In this document: one piece after another, positions 57,327 to 64,000 of the stretch | Numbering within the stretch: position 1 is the stretch's first letter | Layout of the letters: the number at the start of each line of letters is the position of its first letter | Assembly (NCBI GenBank): GCA_965199555.1 | Contig: CBDASJ010000006.1 | Location: forward strand, 682,001-746,000 | Length of the DNA: 64,000 nt | From: LMUY01 sp965199555 | GTDB taxonomy: Bacteria; Pseudomonadota; Alphaproteobacteria; Acetobacterales; Acetobacteraceae | Direction of reading: 5' to 3' | Translations under genes and position numbers: made by a program | Notes under the pieces: model-generated | What the model saw: only the letters and a program-made list of their open reading frames with translations | What the model was told of the DNA's origin: nothing | The model's database searches: none

Positions 57327-57397
57327 TGAACATTGTTCAAGGATGTGCTTGAACGTCGTTCAGCCGAAGCGTATCTTCCACTCATGAACGCTGTTCA
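57327..57397. promoter_or_regulatory. Three TGAAC-N3-GTTCA operator copies over a promoter
   Basis: Perfect copies occur at 57327-57339 (spacer ATT), 57350-57362 (GTC) and 57385-57397 (GCT); the last extends to ATGAAC-GCT-GTTCAT. A promoter can be drawn with -35 TTGAAC 57349-57354, a 17-nt spacer and -10 TATCTT 57372-57377, so copy 2 covers the -35 and copy 3 the transcription start/start codon. This is a typical layout for TetR-type repression of the acyltransferase cluster; copy 1 could also affect the divergent HD gene. No regulator gene is in the neighbourhood. Confidence 0.65.
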
Positions 57398-58280
57398 TAA
57401 ACGCGGCCCGTTGTTCTGGCTCTGGTTCCAAGGCGCGCTGCCGCGCCTCATGGTACGGCTGTGCATCGGGCGGCTGCACGTGGTCGGCGCTGAGCAAGTG
57501 CCTGCATCGGGGCCGGTGCTATTCATCGGGTTGCATCGCGCGGGGCTGATGGACGGGTGGGTGTACTCCCACGCCCTGCCGCGGCGCACCGTGTTCACCG
57601 TGGCAGCAGTCCGGCTGCGGCAAGTTTGGCTGCGCCCCCTGGTGGCCGGCATCGGCATGGCCCGGCGGCAGGACGGCGGCGATGCCAGCCGCAACCGCGC
57701 CGCCCTGGCGGAATGCCGGCAGGAGCTGGCAGTCGGCGGCACGATCTTCATCTTCCCGGAAGGCACCAGCACGCTGGCGCCCCGGCACCTGCCGTTCCAG
57801 CCCGGCGCCGCGCTGCTGGCACGATCCTGCCCGGCGACCACGATCGTGCCGCTCGCCATCCACTATGCCGAACCGACCCGGCTCGGCACCGCCGTCACGG
57901 TGGTGGTTGGCGCCCCGTTCCACCTTTCACCGGGCATCGCGCCCCGGGCGGCGCAGGCCGCGGTCACGGCGGCCTTGGAAGCGATCGAGGCGCCGGACGG
58001 CCGCATGCCGCCCGTGGCCCGCGACCCGTTCCGTTGGCTCGCCGTGGCCCTGAACCTGCCTACGGTGCTGGCGATGCGCCTGGCCGTGCGGATCTTGCCG
58101 GACGGCGACAACGTCGTGCTGGTTTGGGCCGCCATCGTCGGGCTGCCGGTCCAGGCGGTGTGGTCGGTGGCGGCGACCGCCGGGCTGCTATGGGCCGGGC
58201 TGCCATGGGCCGCCCTGTTCCATGCCGCCGCCACGGCGCTGTACGCGGCCTGGCCGGCGCGGGCGCACAGCCATGCGTGA
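57384..58280 (+). CDS. PlsC-like phospholipid/glycerol acyltransferase
   Basis: An acyltransferase of about 298 residues. GPVLFIGLHRAGLMDGWVY carries the catalytic His and Asp, here as H-x5-D instead of the common H-x4-D. FIFPEGTSTLAP is the substrate-binding motif, and ATTIVPLAIHYAE a later block. Hydrophobic segments near the C-terminus (about 235-290) anchor it in the membrane. Start: ATG 57384 coincides with the predicted transcription start, giving a leaderless message, and lies in an operator. A TTG at 57333 or a later ATG near 57449 are alternatives. It overlaps the next gene by 8 nt. The acyl acceptor is unknown. Confidence 0.82.
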   Translation: MNAVHKRGPLFWLWFQGALPRLMVRLCIGRLHVVGAEQVPASGPVLFIGLHRAGLMDGWVYSHALPRRTVFTVAAVRLRQVWLRPLVAGIGMARRQDGGDASRNRAALAECRQELAVGGTIFIFPEGTSTLAPRHLPFQPGAALLARSCPATTIVPLAIHYAEPTRLGTAVTVVVGAPFHLSPGIAPRAAQAAVTAALEAIEAPDGRMPPVARDPFRWLAVALNLPTVLAMRLAVRILPDGDNVVLVWAAIVGLPVQAVWSVAATAGLLWAGLPWAALFHAAATALYAAWPARAHSHA

Positions 58281-59196
58281 CTGGCGCAACGAACCCCGGC
58301 TGATGCTGCACGAGGCGGCGTTTATCGCCTTGCTGGCATTGATCTGGGCGCGCTTGGCCGCGTCCGCCGGGCTCACGGCGCCGGAAACCCTGGTTTATGC
58401 CGCCCTCGTCGTCGCAATTCCCGCCGCGGCTGGCTTGGCACGCTGGTCCGGTCGCCGTTGGCAGGGAGCCTGCCCCGGCCGCGCCCGCTTGTTCGCCTTC
58501 GTGCCGCTGATGTGGTTCGTGTTCGGCGACCTGCGACGCAGCATTCCGCTGTTCCACCCCGGCCACGCGGACGCGTTGCTCCAGGCGTGGGACCTCCGGC
58601 TGCTCGGCTGCAGCCTGCCGCAATGGTTCGACGGCCGGCTCGGCCGGGGGGCAACCGAGGCGCTCAGCATCTGCTACAGCCTGTTTTTCGCGTACCTGCT
58701 GGCCGCCGCGATCGGGTGGCTGTTCGCGCCGGCCGCGAAAGCCCGCGCCTTTTACGCCGGGCTGTTCACCCTCTACGCCGTGGGCTTCGCCGGCTACATC
58801 AGCCTGCCGGCGCTGGGTCCCTACGCCACGATGCCCTTTGCCCACCCGGTGGAAGGCGCCGGCGTGACCCGGCTGCTGCTGCGCCTGGTGCCCTTGGGCA
58901 CAAACCGGGCCGACGCGTTCCCCAGCCTGCATTGCGCGGTCACGGCGTTCATCCTGGGGTTTGACCTGATGGCCGGCCATCGCCGCCGCGCCGTCTGGTG
59001 CGCGCTGCCGGTGGCGCTGCTGTGGCTGTCCACCCTGGCCCTGCGCTTCCACTACGCCGTCGATGTCGGCGCCGGCTTCGTCCTGGCCGCCGCCTGCCTC
59101 CTCGTGGCCGCGGTTCTGCTGCCGCGCACGGCCCCTCCCCGCTTCACCTCAGCCGCCAACCATGGAGCTTCGGCATGCCATACCTCATCGCCCTGA
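58273..59196 (+). CDS. PAP2/inositolphosphorylceramide-synthase-like membrane protein
   Basis: A 307-residue multi-span membrane protein of the PAP2 superfamily. The lipid phosphatase/phosphotransferase motifs are FPSLHCAVTAFILGFD (SLHCA, catalytic His) and RFHYAVDVGAGFVLA (HYxxD). PALGPYATMPFAHPVE precedes them. The SLHCA / HYAVDV form and overall layout recall the PAP2_3/AUR1 branch, which includes inositol-phosphorylceramide synthases; a plain lipid phosphatase is the alternative. It overlaps the acyltransferase by 8 nt and the next gene by 22 nt, so it is part of a tightly coupled operon. Confidence 0.8.
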   Translation: MRDWRNEPRLMLHEAAFIALLALIWARLAASAGLTAPETLVYAALVVAIPAAAGLARWSGRRWQGACPGRARLFAFVPLMWFVFGDLRRSIPLFHPGHADALLQAWDLRLLGCSLPQWFDGRLGRGATEALSICYSLFFAYLLAAAIGWLFAPAAKARAFYAGLFTLYAVGFAGYISLPALGPYATMPFAHPVEGAGVTRLLLRLVPLGTNRADAFPSLHCAVTAFILGFDLMAGHRRRAVWCALPVALLWLSTLALRFHYAVDVGAGFVLAAACLLVAAVLLPRTAPPRFTSAANHGASACHTSSP

Positions 59197-61493
59197 CCGA
59201 CCCGCAGGCCGCGCAACCCCATCTGGCCGGGGGCAAGGCGGCCGGGCTGGCCCGACTGCTGCAAAACGGATTCAGCGTGCCGGACGGCTTCGTGGTCACC
59301 ACGGAAGCCTTCGGCGCCACAACCGCGGGCGTCCTGCCGCCCGGGCTGGCAACCGAGCTGGCGGCCGCCCTGGACCCGGCCTGCGCCTACGCCGTCCGCT
59401 CCTCGGCCACGGCCGAGGACCTGGCCGACGCCTCCTTCGCCGGGCAGCACGACACGATCCTGAACTGCACCGGCCTGCCGGCGGTGCTGGACGCGGTGCG
59501 GCAATGCTTCGCCTCCCTCGGCGGCGACCGCGCCGTCGCCTACCGCCGGGACCGCGGCATCGCGCCGGCCGGGCTCGCCATGGCGGTGGTGGTGCAGCGG
59601 ATGGTGGCAGCCGAGGCCGCCGGGGTCGCCTTCACGCTCGACCCGGTCGGCGGCGCGCTGGACGAGATCCACATCTCCGCCCATCCCGGGCTGGGCGAAA
59701 GCGTGGTCAACGGCGAGGCGGAGGTGGACCGGTTCGTGCTGGCCAAGGCCGACCTGACCCTGCGCAGCGCCCAGGGCGCACGAGCGGCGCTTTGCCTGTC
59801 CCCGGCGCAGGCGGCGTCCGTCGCCGGCATCGCCCGCGCCGTGGAGGCTGCGTTGGGTGCGCCGCAGGACATCGAGTGGGCGATCGACGCCGCCGGCGTG
59901 CACCTGCTGCAAGCGCGTCCGGTGACCGCGCTTCCCGCCCGCTGGACCCGGGACGAGTCGGCCGAGCGGTTCCCCAACCCGGTGACGCCGCTGGCCTGGG
60001 ATTTCGCCGATGCCGGCTTCCACGCGGCGCTGCGGGCGTCGTTCGCCCGCATGGGGCTGCCGCCGATGCAGGGGCAGTGGTTCGCCTGGTTCGACGGCTA
60101 CGTTTACGGCAACCAGACCGCGGTGGATTTGTCTCTGGGCCGCCCGATCGCCGGCGCCGAAAGCCTCCAAGCACTCCGCGCCGCCTTGCCGGAACTGCTG
60201 CGCCGCTTCGCCTGGGTGGACGAGTTGCCGGGCGAATGGCCGCTGACGCTGGACCGTTTCCTGCTGGACGCCGGACGCCTCGGCCAGGCGGAGCTGGCGG
60301 GGCGCACGCCCGCGGAAATCTGGGCGCACATCCAAGGCATCAACGACACCGGACGCCGCTATTTCCGGCACAACATCGCCATCTCCATCGGCCAGGCGGT
60401 GGTGCATCGCGCCCTGCGCGGCTTGCTGGGCCATGTCGCAGGGCCGGAGGCGACCGCCGCGTACGACGCCTTGCTGGCCGCGGTGGAAACGCGCACCGCC
60501 ACGCTCAACCGCGGCCTGGACGGGCTGGCCGAGCTGGCACGGGCCGAGCCGGCGCTGGACGCGATGCTGCGGACCGTCCCGGCGCGGCGGATCGTCGAAG
60601 CCGGCGGGCTGGCCGCCTTTCCGGACTTCCAGCAGGCCTTCGACGCGTTCCTGCACGACCACGCCCATCGGGAACTGGACGCCGACCCCTACCAGCCGGC
60701 CTGGGGCGACGCGCCCTGGACGGCGCTGGACGCGGTGACCGCCCGGCTCGACGCCACGCCGGCCCCGCGCGACGGCGCCGCCCGGCGGCAGAAGGCGGCT
60801 TCGGTGTTGCAGCGGCTTTGCGCCGGGCTGCCGGACGACCTCGCTTTCCTGCTGCAGGAGCTGGTGCGGCTGGCGCGGCTGTACACCGAGCTGGACGACC
60901 TCGAACACTACCAGACCGCGCGACTGGGGCCGTTGCTGCGGCGCGCGGTGCAGGCGCTGGGGGTGAGCCTGGCGGACCGCCTGCCACTGCCCGACCCGCT
61001 GGACCTGTTCTTCGCCCGCGAAGACGCGCTGGCCCGGGCGATCGCCGCCGACGGGCCGGCCACCTGGCAGGAACTCGGCACCGCGATCGCCGCCGCTAAG
61101 CGCGATTATGCCCGGCAGCAGGCGACCTCGCCCGTCTGGTCATTGGCCGAGGCGCCGGAACCCACGGTCGCCGAGGACGCCTTGCGGGGTATCCCCGGCA
61201 GCCCGGGCCGCGCGACGGGACCGGCCTACGTGGTCCGCTCACCGGAGGATTTCGCGGCCTGCCCGGCGGGTGCGATCCTTGTGGTGCGCGCCACCACGCC
61301 GGCCTGGACCGCCTTGTTCGCCCGCGCCGCCGGCATCGTCGCCGAAAGCGGCGGCCCCTTGTCGCATGGCGCCATTGCCGCCCGGGAGTACGGTATCCCA
61401 GCCGTGATGGCGGTGCGCGGCGCCATGCAGCGCCTCCCCAGTGGCCGGACGCTGCTGGTGGATGGCAGCCGGGGCACCATCGAATGCCAGTAA
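59175..61493 (+). CDS. PEP synthase/rifampin-phosphotransferase-like dikinase
   Basis: A 772-residue enzyme with an N-terminal ATP-grasp domain (AGGKAAGLARLLQNGFSVPD, CAYAVRSSATAEDLADASFAG, ending in the VHLLQARPVT signature). A central variable domain (about 260-660) follows. The C-terminal phosphohistidine domain has IVAESGGPLSHGAIAAREYG then IPAVMAVRGA; the His of SHGA is the carrier. This three-part plan, without a C-terminal PEP-binding barrel, matches rifampin phosphotransferase and related enzymes that phosphorylate a hydroxyl of a small molecule. The acceptor is unknown; in this cluster a lipid alcohol is plausible. GGAG lies 7 nt before ATG 59175. It overlaps the next gene by 10 nt. 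Confidence 0.85.
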   Translation: MPYLIALTDPQAAQPHLAGGKAAGLARLLQNGFSVPDGFVVTTEAFGATTAGVLPPGLATELAAALDPACAYAVRSSATAEDLADASFAGQHDTILNCTGLPAVLDAVRQCFASLGGDRAVAYRRDRGIAPAGLAMAVVVQRMVAAEAAGVAFTLDPVGGALDEIHISAHPGLGESVVNGEAEVDRFVLAKADLTLRSAQGARAALCLSPAQAASVAGIARAVEAALGAPQDIEWAIDAAGVHLLQARPVTALPARWTRDESAERFPNPVTPLAWDFADAGFHAALRASFARMGLPPMQGQWFAWFDGYVYGNQTAVDLSLGRPIAGAESLQALRAALPELLRRFAWVDELPGEWPLTLDRFLLDAGRLGQAELAGRTPAEIWAHIQGINDTGRRYFRHNIAISIGQAVVHRALRGLLGHVAGPEATAAYDALLAAVETRTATLNRGLDGLAELARAEPALDAMLRTVPARRIVEAGGLAAFPDFQQAFDAFLHDHAHRELDADPYQPAWGDAPWTALDAVTARLDATPAPRDGAARRQKAASVLQRLCAGLPDDLAFLLQELVRLARLYTELDDLEHYQTARLGPLLRRAVQALGVSLADRLPLPDPLDLFFAREDALARAIAADGPATWQELGTAIAAAKRDYARQQATSPVWSLAEAPEPTVAEDALRGIPGSPGRATGPAYVVRSPEDFAACPAGAILVVRATTPAWTALFARAAGIVAESGGPLSHGAIAAREYGIPAVMAVRGAMQRLPSGRTLLVDGSRGTIECQ

Positions 61494-62482
61494 GCAGCGC
61501 CCTGCCGTCGATCCCGCTGATCGACGTGCCCGCGGCGGAGGAGCCGGGCCTGGCCGCCATGGCAGCGGAGCCGGCACGGCTGTCCCTGCTGCTCGGCTCG
61601 GGCCGGCAAACCTACACGCCAGCCGGCATGCGGCTCGCCGACGCGCTGTCGCGCCGTTGGGCGGGACGGAACGTCAGCCCCTACGCCGCCGCCGTCGCGG
61701 CGGTGGGCCGCACGATGCATGGCCACGGCGCCTATCTGATGAACCATTCCTATGAATGGGGCTGCACCGCGGGCGCGGGCGCGGACCCGGCGCTGGGCGG
61801 GTCCACCCTGCTGCGCACGCTGGACTGGCCGTTCGACGGGCTGGGCCGCAGCCTGGTGGTCACGCGCTGGGATGGCGGGGCGGGGCCGTATTACAGCGCC
61901 ACCTGGCCCGGCTTCGTCGGCGTGCTGACGGGGCTGGCGCCGGGCCGGTTTGCCATCGCCATCAACCAGCCGCCGCTTCCGCTGCCGGGCTGGGGCAAGG
62001 CGATCGGCTGGCCGGCGGCGCGCCTGCGCGTGGGCCGGTCCACCGCGATGCCGCCCAGCCACCTGCTGCGGCAGGTGTTCGACAAATGCCGCGACTTCGA
62101 CGACGCGCTTGCCACCATTCGCCGGACCAGGCTGTGCATCCCGGCGATCTTCACCCTCGCCGGCCCGCTGGCCGGGCAGACGGTGGTGGTGGAGCGCACG
62201 GCCACCCGAAGCTTCCAACCCGCCGAGCCCGTGGCAGCCAACCATTGGGCCAGCAAGCCCGGCCCGGCTGGCCGGCCGCGGCACCCCAGCAGCCCGGCCC
62301 GGCGGACGGCGATGTGCGGCCTGCTCGCCAGCTTGCCCGGCTGGTCGCTCGACTGGCTGGAACCGCCGATGCTGCAGGCCGACACCCGGCTGGTGCTGAT
62401 GGCCAACCCCGCGACCGGGCGCATGCTGTTGCAGGGCTGGGAACGCTCCGGCCCGGCCACGACGGTGCTGCGGGTGGGGTGA
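61484..62482 (+). CDS. Acid-ceramidase/NAAA-like Ntn hydrolase
   Basis: A 332-residue protein resembling linear-amide C-N hydrolases of the acid ceramidase/NAAA type. The probable nucleophile Cys is in HSYEWGCTAGAGAD. Downstream STLLRTLDWPFDGLGRSLVV has the R-x2-D-W motif of this family, then SATWPGFVGVLTGLAPGRFA and IAINQPPLP, and a late VAANHWASKPG with a candidate Asn. Many relatives self-cleave before the Cys; whether this one does is unknown. ATG 61484 lies inside the end of the preceding gene. In context it may hydrolyse or make an N-acyl lipid. Family call is by pattern, moderately sure. Confidence 0.72.
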   Translation: MPVSSALPSIPLIDVPAAEEPGLAAMAAEPARLSLLLGSGRQTYTPAGMRLADALSRRWAGRNVSPYAAAVAAVGRTMHGHGAYLMNHSYEWGCTAGAGADPALGGSTLLRTLDWPFDGLGRSLVVTRWDGGAGPYYSATWPGFVGVLTGLAPGRFAIAINQPPLPLPGWGKAIGWPAARLRVGRSTAMPPSHLLRQVFDKCRDFDDALATIRRTRLCIPAIFTLAGPLAGQTVVVERTATRSFQPAEPVAANHWASKPGPAGRPRHPSSPARRTAMCGLLASLPGWSLDWLEPPMLQADTRLVLMANPATGRMLLQGWERSGPATTVLRVG

Positions 62483-62572
62483 CCGGTCCTGGATCGCCCT
62501 ATCCTCCGGAAGGCCGCGTTGCTATCGGCGGTGCCGCCACGCTATGACCCCGCCGCGCCCCAAGGATCGACC

Positions 62573-63043
62573 ATGACCACCGTGCTGCTCGTCATCCACC
62601 TGTTTGTCACGCTGGCCCTGATCGGCGTGGTGCTGATCCAGCGCAGCGAGGGTGGCGGCCTGGGGGTGGGCACGTCGCAGGGCATGGGGTCGTTCATGTC
62701 GGGGCGGGGCACGGCCAATCTGCTGACCCGCACCACGGCGATCCTGGGCACCGCGTTCTTCGTGCTGTCGCTGGGATTGGCGCTGTTGAACCGCGGCACC
62801 ACGGTCGGCAACGGCAGCTCCATCCTGGACGTGCCGCCGCCGCGCCCCACACCAGCGGCAACGGCGCCTGCGACGCCTACGCCTGCGACGCCCGCGCCCG
62901 CGCCTGCGACACCTACGCCTCCGACGTCCGCGCCCGTGACGCCGGCGCCAGCACCCGCCGCGCCGCCCCCGGCTCCGGCCGCCCCTGCGGCCACGCCGCA
63001 GCCCGCCCCTGCGACACCTGCGCCGAATACCGACAAGCCCTGA
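62573..63043 (+). CDS. secG: Preprotein translocase subunit SecG
   Basis: A 156-residue SecG of the SecYEG export channel. It has two membrane helices (VLLVIHLFVTLALIGVVLIQ and TTAILGTAFFVLSLGLALL) linked by RSEGGGLGVGTSQGMGSFMS then GRGTANLLTR, the SecG signature. The long C-terminal tail of Pro/Ala/Thr repeats (about residues 85-156) is low-complexity and varies in this class. AAGGA lies about 9 nt before ATG 62573. It stands directly before pyrG, the conserved alphaproteobacterial order. Confidence 0.93.
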   Translation: MTTVLLVIHLFVTLALIGVVLIQRSEGGGLGVGTSQGMGSFMSGRGTANLLTRTTAILGTAFFVLSLGLALLNRGTTVGNGSSILDVPPPRPTPAATAPATPTPATPAPAPATPTPPTSAPVTPAPAPAAPPPAPAAPAATPQPAPATPAPNTDKP

Positions 63044-63091
63044 CACGGACCGGCTTCACGCCGGCCGGTTTGCCGGATATGAGGGCCGCCC

Positions 63092-64000
63092 ATGACGCGG
63101 TTCGTATTCATCACCGGCGGCGTGGTTTCCTCCCTGGGCAAGGGCGTCGCGGCCGCCGCGCTCGGCACGCTGCTGCAAGCCCGCGGCTATTCCGTGCGGC
63201 TGCGCAAGCTCGACCCCTACCTCAACGTCGACCCGGGCACGATGAGCCCGTACCAGCACGGCGAGGTGTTCGTCACCGATGACGGGGCGGAAACCGACCT
63301 CGACCTCGGCCACTACGAGCGGTTCACCGGTGTGCACGCCACCCGCAGCGACAACGCCACCACCGGGCGCATCTATTCGGAGGTGATCGCCAAGGAGCGG
63401 CGCGGCGAATACCTCGGCGCCACCGTCCAGGTGATCCCGCACATCACGGACGCGATCAAGGACATGGTGGTCCGCGACCTGCACGACGAGAACGGGGCGG
63501 AGCTGGACTTCGCCCTGATCGAGATCGGCGGCACCGTCGGCGACATCGAAAGCCTGCCGTTCCTGGAAGCCATCCGCCAGTTGGGCAACGAGCTGGGTCC
63601 GGAACAGACCATGTTCGTGCACCTCACGCTGGTGCCCTACATCCCTTCCGCCGGGGAGCTGAAGACCAAGCCGACGCAGCACTCCGTCAAGGAGCTGCAG
63701 AACGTCGGCATTCAGCCGCAGATGCTGCTGTGCCGTTGCGACCGCCCGATCCCGGAAGCGGAGCGACGCAAGATCGCATCCTTCTGCAACGTCCGGGTGG
63801 AGGCGGTGGTCGCGGCGCTGGACGCGGACACGATCTACGCGGTGCCCAACGCGTACCATCGCGAAGGGCTGGACGGCGAGGTGCTGCGCCATTTCAACCT
63901 GCCGCGGTCCGACGTCACGCCGGACCTGACGCGGTGGCAGCGCATCGTGGACGTGGTGCGCGGGCCGGAAGGCGACGTGCGCATCGCGGTGGTGGGCAAA
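63092..64000 (+). CDS. pyrG: CTP synthase (5' part, runs off the window)
   Basis: The first 303 codons of CTP synthetase, which aminates UTP to CTP using glutamine. MTRFVFITGGVVSSLGKGVA is the P-loop start. LDPYLNVDPGTMSPYQHGEV, FVTDDGAETDLDLGHYERFT, EIGGTVGDIESLPFLEAIRQ and KPTQHSVKELQNVGIQPQML are diagnostic of the synthetase domain. The glutamine amidotransferase domain lies beyond the right edge. The frame is intact to the last base, ending in VRIAVVGK. Confidence 0.97.
   Translation, partial: MTRFVFITGGVVSSLGKGVAAAALGTLLQARGYSVRLRKLDPYLNVDPGTMSPYQHGEVFVTDDGAETDLDLGHYERFTGVHATRSDNATTGRIYSEVIAKERRGEYLGATVQVIPHITDAIKDMVVRDLHDENGAELDFALIEIGGTVGDIESLPFLEAIRQLGNELGPEQTMFVHLTLVPYIPSAGELKTKPTQHSVKELQNVGIQPQMLLCRCDRPIPEAERRKIASFCNVRVEAVVAALDADTIYAVPNAYHREGLDGEVLRHFNLPRSDVTPDLTRWQRIVDVVRGPEGDVRIAVVGK

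Noticed and set aside
57327..57397. TGAAC-N3-GTTCA copies as LexA/SOS boxes
   Set aside because: Alphaproteobacterial LexA sites are direct repeats GTTC-N7-GTTC, and the Gram-positive type has a 4-nt spacer between GAAC and GTTC; here the spacer is 3 and the genes are lipid enzymes.
59052..60908. 618-codon minus-strand open frame
   Set aside because: Antisense to the dikinase gene, with typical shadow composition.
62840..63040. Proline/alanine/threonine repeat DNA as a separate repeat element
   Set aside because: It is in frame and codes the low-complexity tail of SecG; no evidence for an independent element.
1..64000. CRISPR arrays, tRNA/rRNA genes, prophage or insertion-sequence genes
   Set aside because: No regularly spaced direct repeats, no cloverleaf with CCA-side pattern noticed, and no integrase, transposase, capsid or terminase motifs in any frame.

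Overview
The window is a high-GC chromosomal stretch of an alphaproteobacterium, most likely of the Acetobacteraceae/Rhodospirillales type. The evidence is the gene content and order: lepB-rnc-era-recO, a single bifunctional Rsh followed by acpS, rpoZ next to rsh, secG directly before pyrG, glnK-amtB, HemJ-type haem synthesis, and a hopanoid-type sugar epimerase (HpnA) at the left edge. Genes are densely packed. Neighbours often share a 4-nt start/stop overlap (ATGA, GTGA and, unusually often, TTGA). I see no tRNA, rRNA, CRISPR array, prophage or intact insertion sequence.

Left part (1-10.1 kb): truncated hpnA, an orphan dipeptide-type substrate-binding protein, and a 1227-residue cell-surface glycan protein carrying WbsX/GH99-like, GT4 and GT2 modules. 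These are followed by a MazEF-type toxin-antitoxin pair behind a perfect 18-bp palindrome, and then the dTDP-L-rhamnose operon rfbBACD. The big glycosyltransferase and the rhamnose genes probably serve surface polysaccharide synthesis.

Housekeeping block (10-29.7 kb): RluA-like pseudouridine synthase, recO, era, rnc, lepB, a TPMT-like methyltransferase, acpS, rsh, rpoZ and folK on the minus strand. A plus-strand trio follows (NYN nuclease-fold protein, family-5 uracil-DNA glycosylase, TrmH-type methyltransferase). Then come a Bcr/CflA-type exporter, a transglutaminase-like protein, a DUF3592-like membrane protein, a decayed gene, ftsK, the glnK-amtB operon with a sigma-54-like promoter, and a UbiH-type flavin hydroxylase.

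Accessory block (29.9-51.4 kb): a frameshifted LysR regulator divergent from an MFS/alcohol dehydrogenase/quinone reductase operon; an S9 peptidase; a radical-SAM gene translationally coupled to a DUF4130-UdgX fusion (DNA uracil processing); several small secreted proteins and lipoproteins; an S49 peptidase; a PheC-like periplasmic protein; two more orphan dipeptide-type binding proteins; adenine deaminase, an M19 dipeptidase, hemJ and an aldo/keto reductase.

Right part (51.4-64 kb) holds the two most interesting clusters. (1) A NAD-centred locus: the NrtR regulator is divergent from a PRPP synthetase-like gene and nadV (carrying one frameshift), followed by an SPFH/band-7 protein and a membrane-anchored NAD-kinase-like protein. 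(2) An overlapping four-gene cluster behind three copies of TGAAC-N3-GTTCA: PlsC-like acyltransferase, PAP2/IPC-synthase-like membrane protein, a PEP synthase/rifampin-phosphotransferase-like enzyme and an acid-ceramidase-like Ntn hydrolase. It looks like an uncharacterised lipid (possibly sphingolipid/ceramide) tailoring pathway. secG and the 5' part of pyrG close the window.

Four genes are each broken by single-base-type indels (decayed gene at 23.2-23.9 kb, lysR, the glycine-rich lipoprotein, nadV). These are either sequencing errors or real decay.
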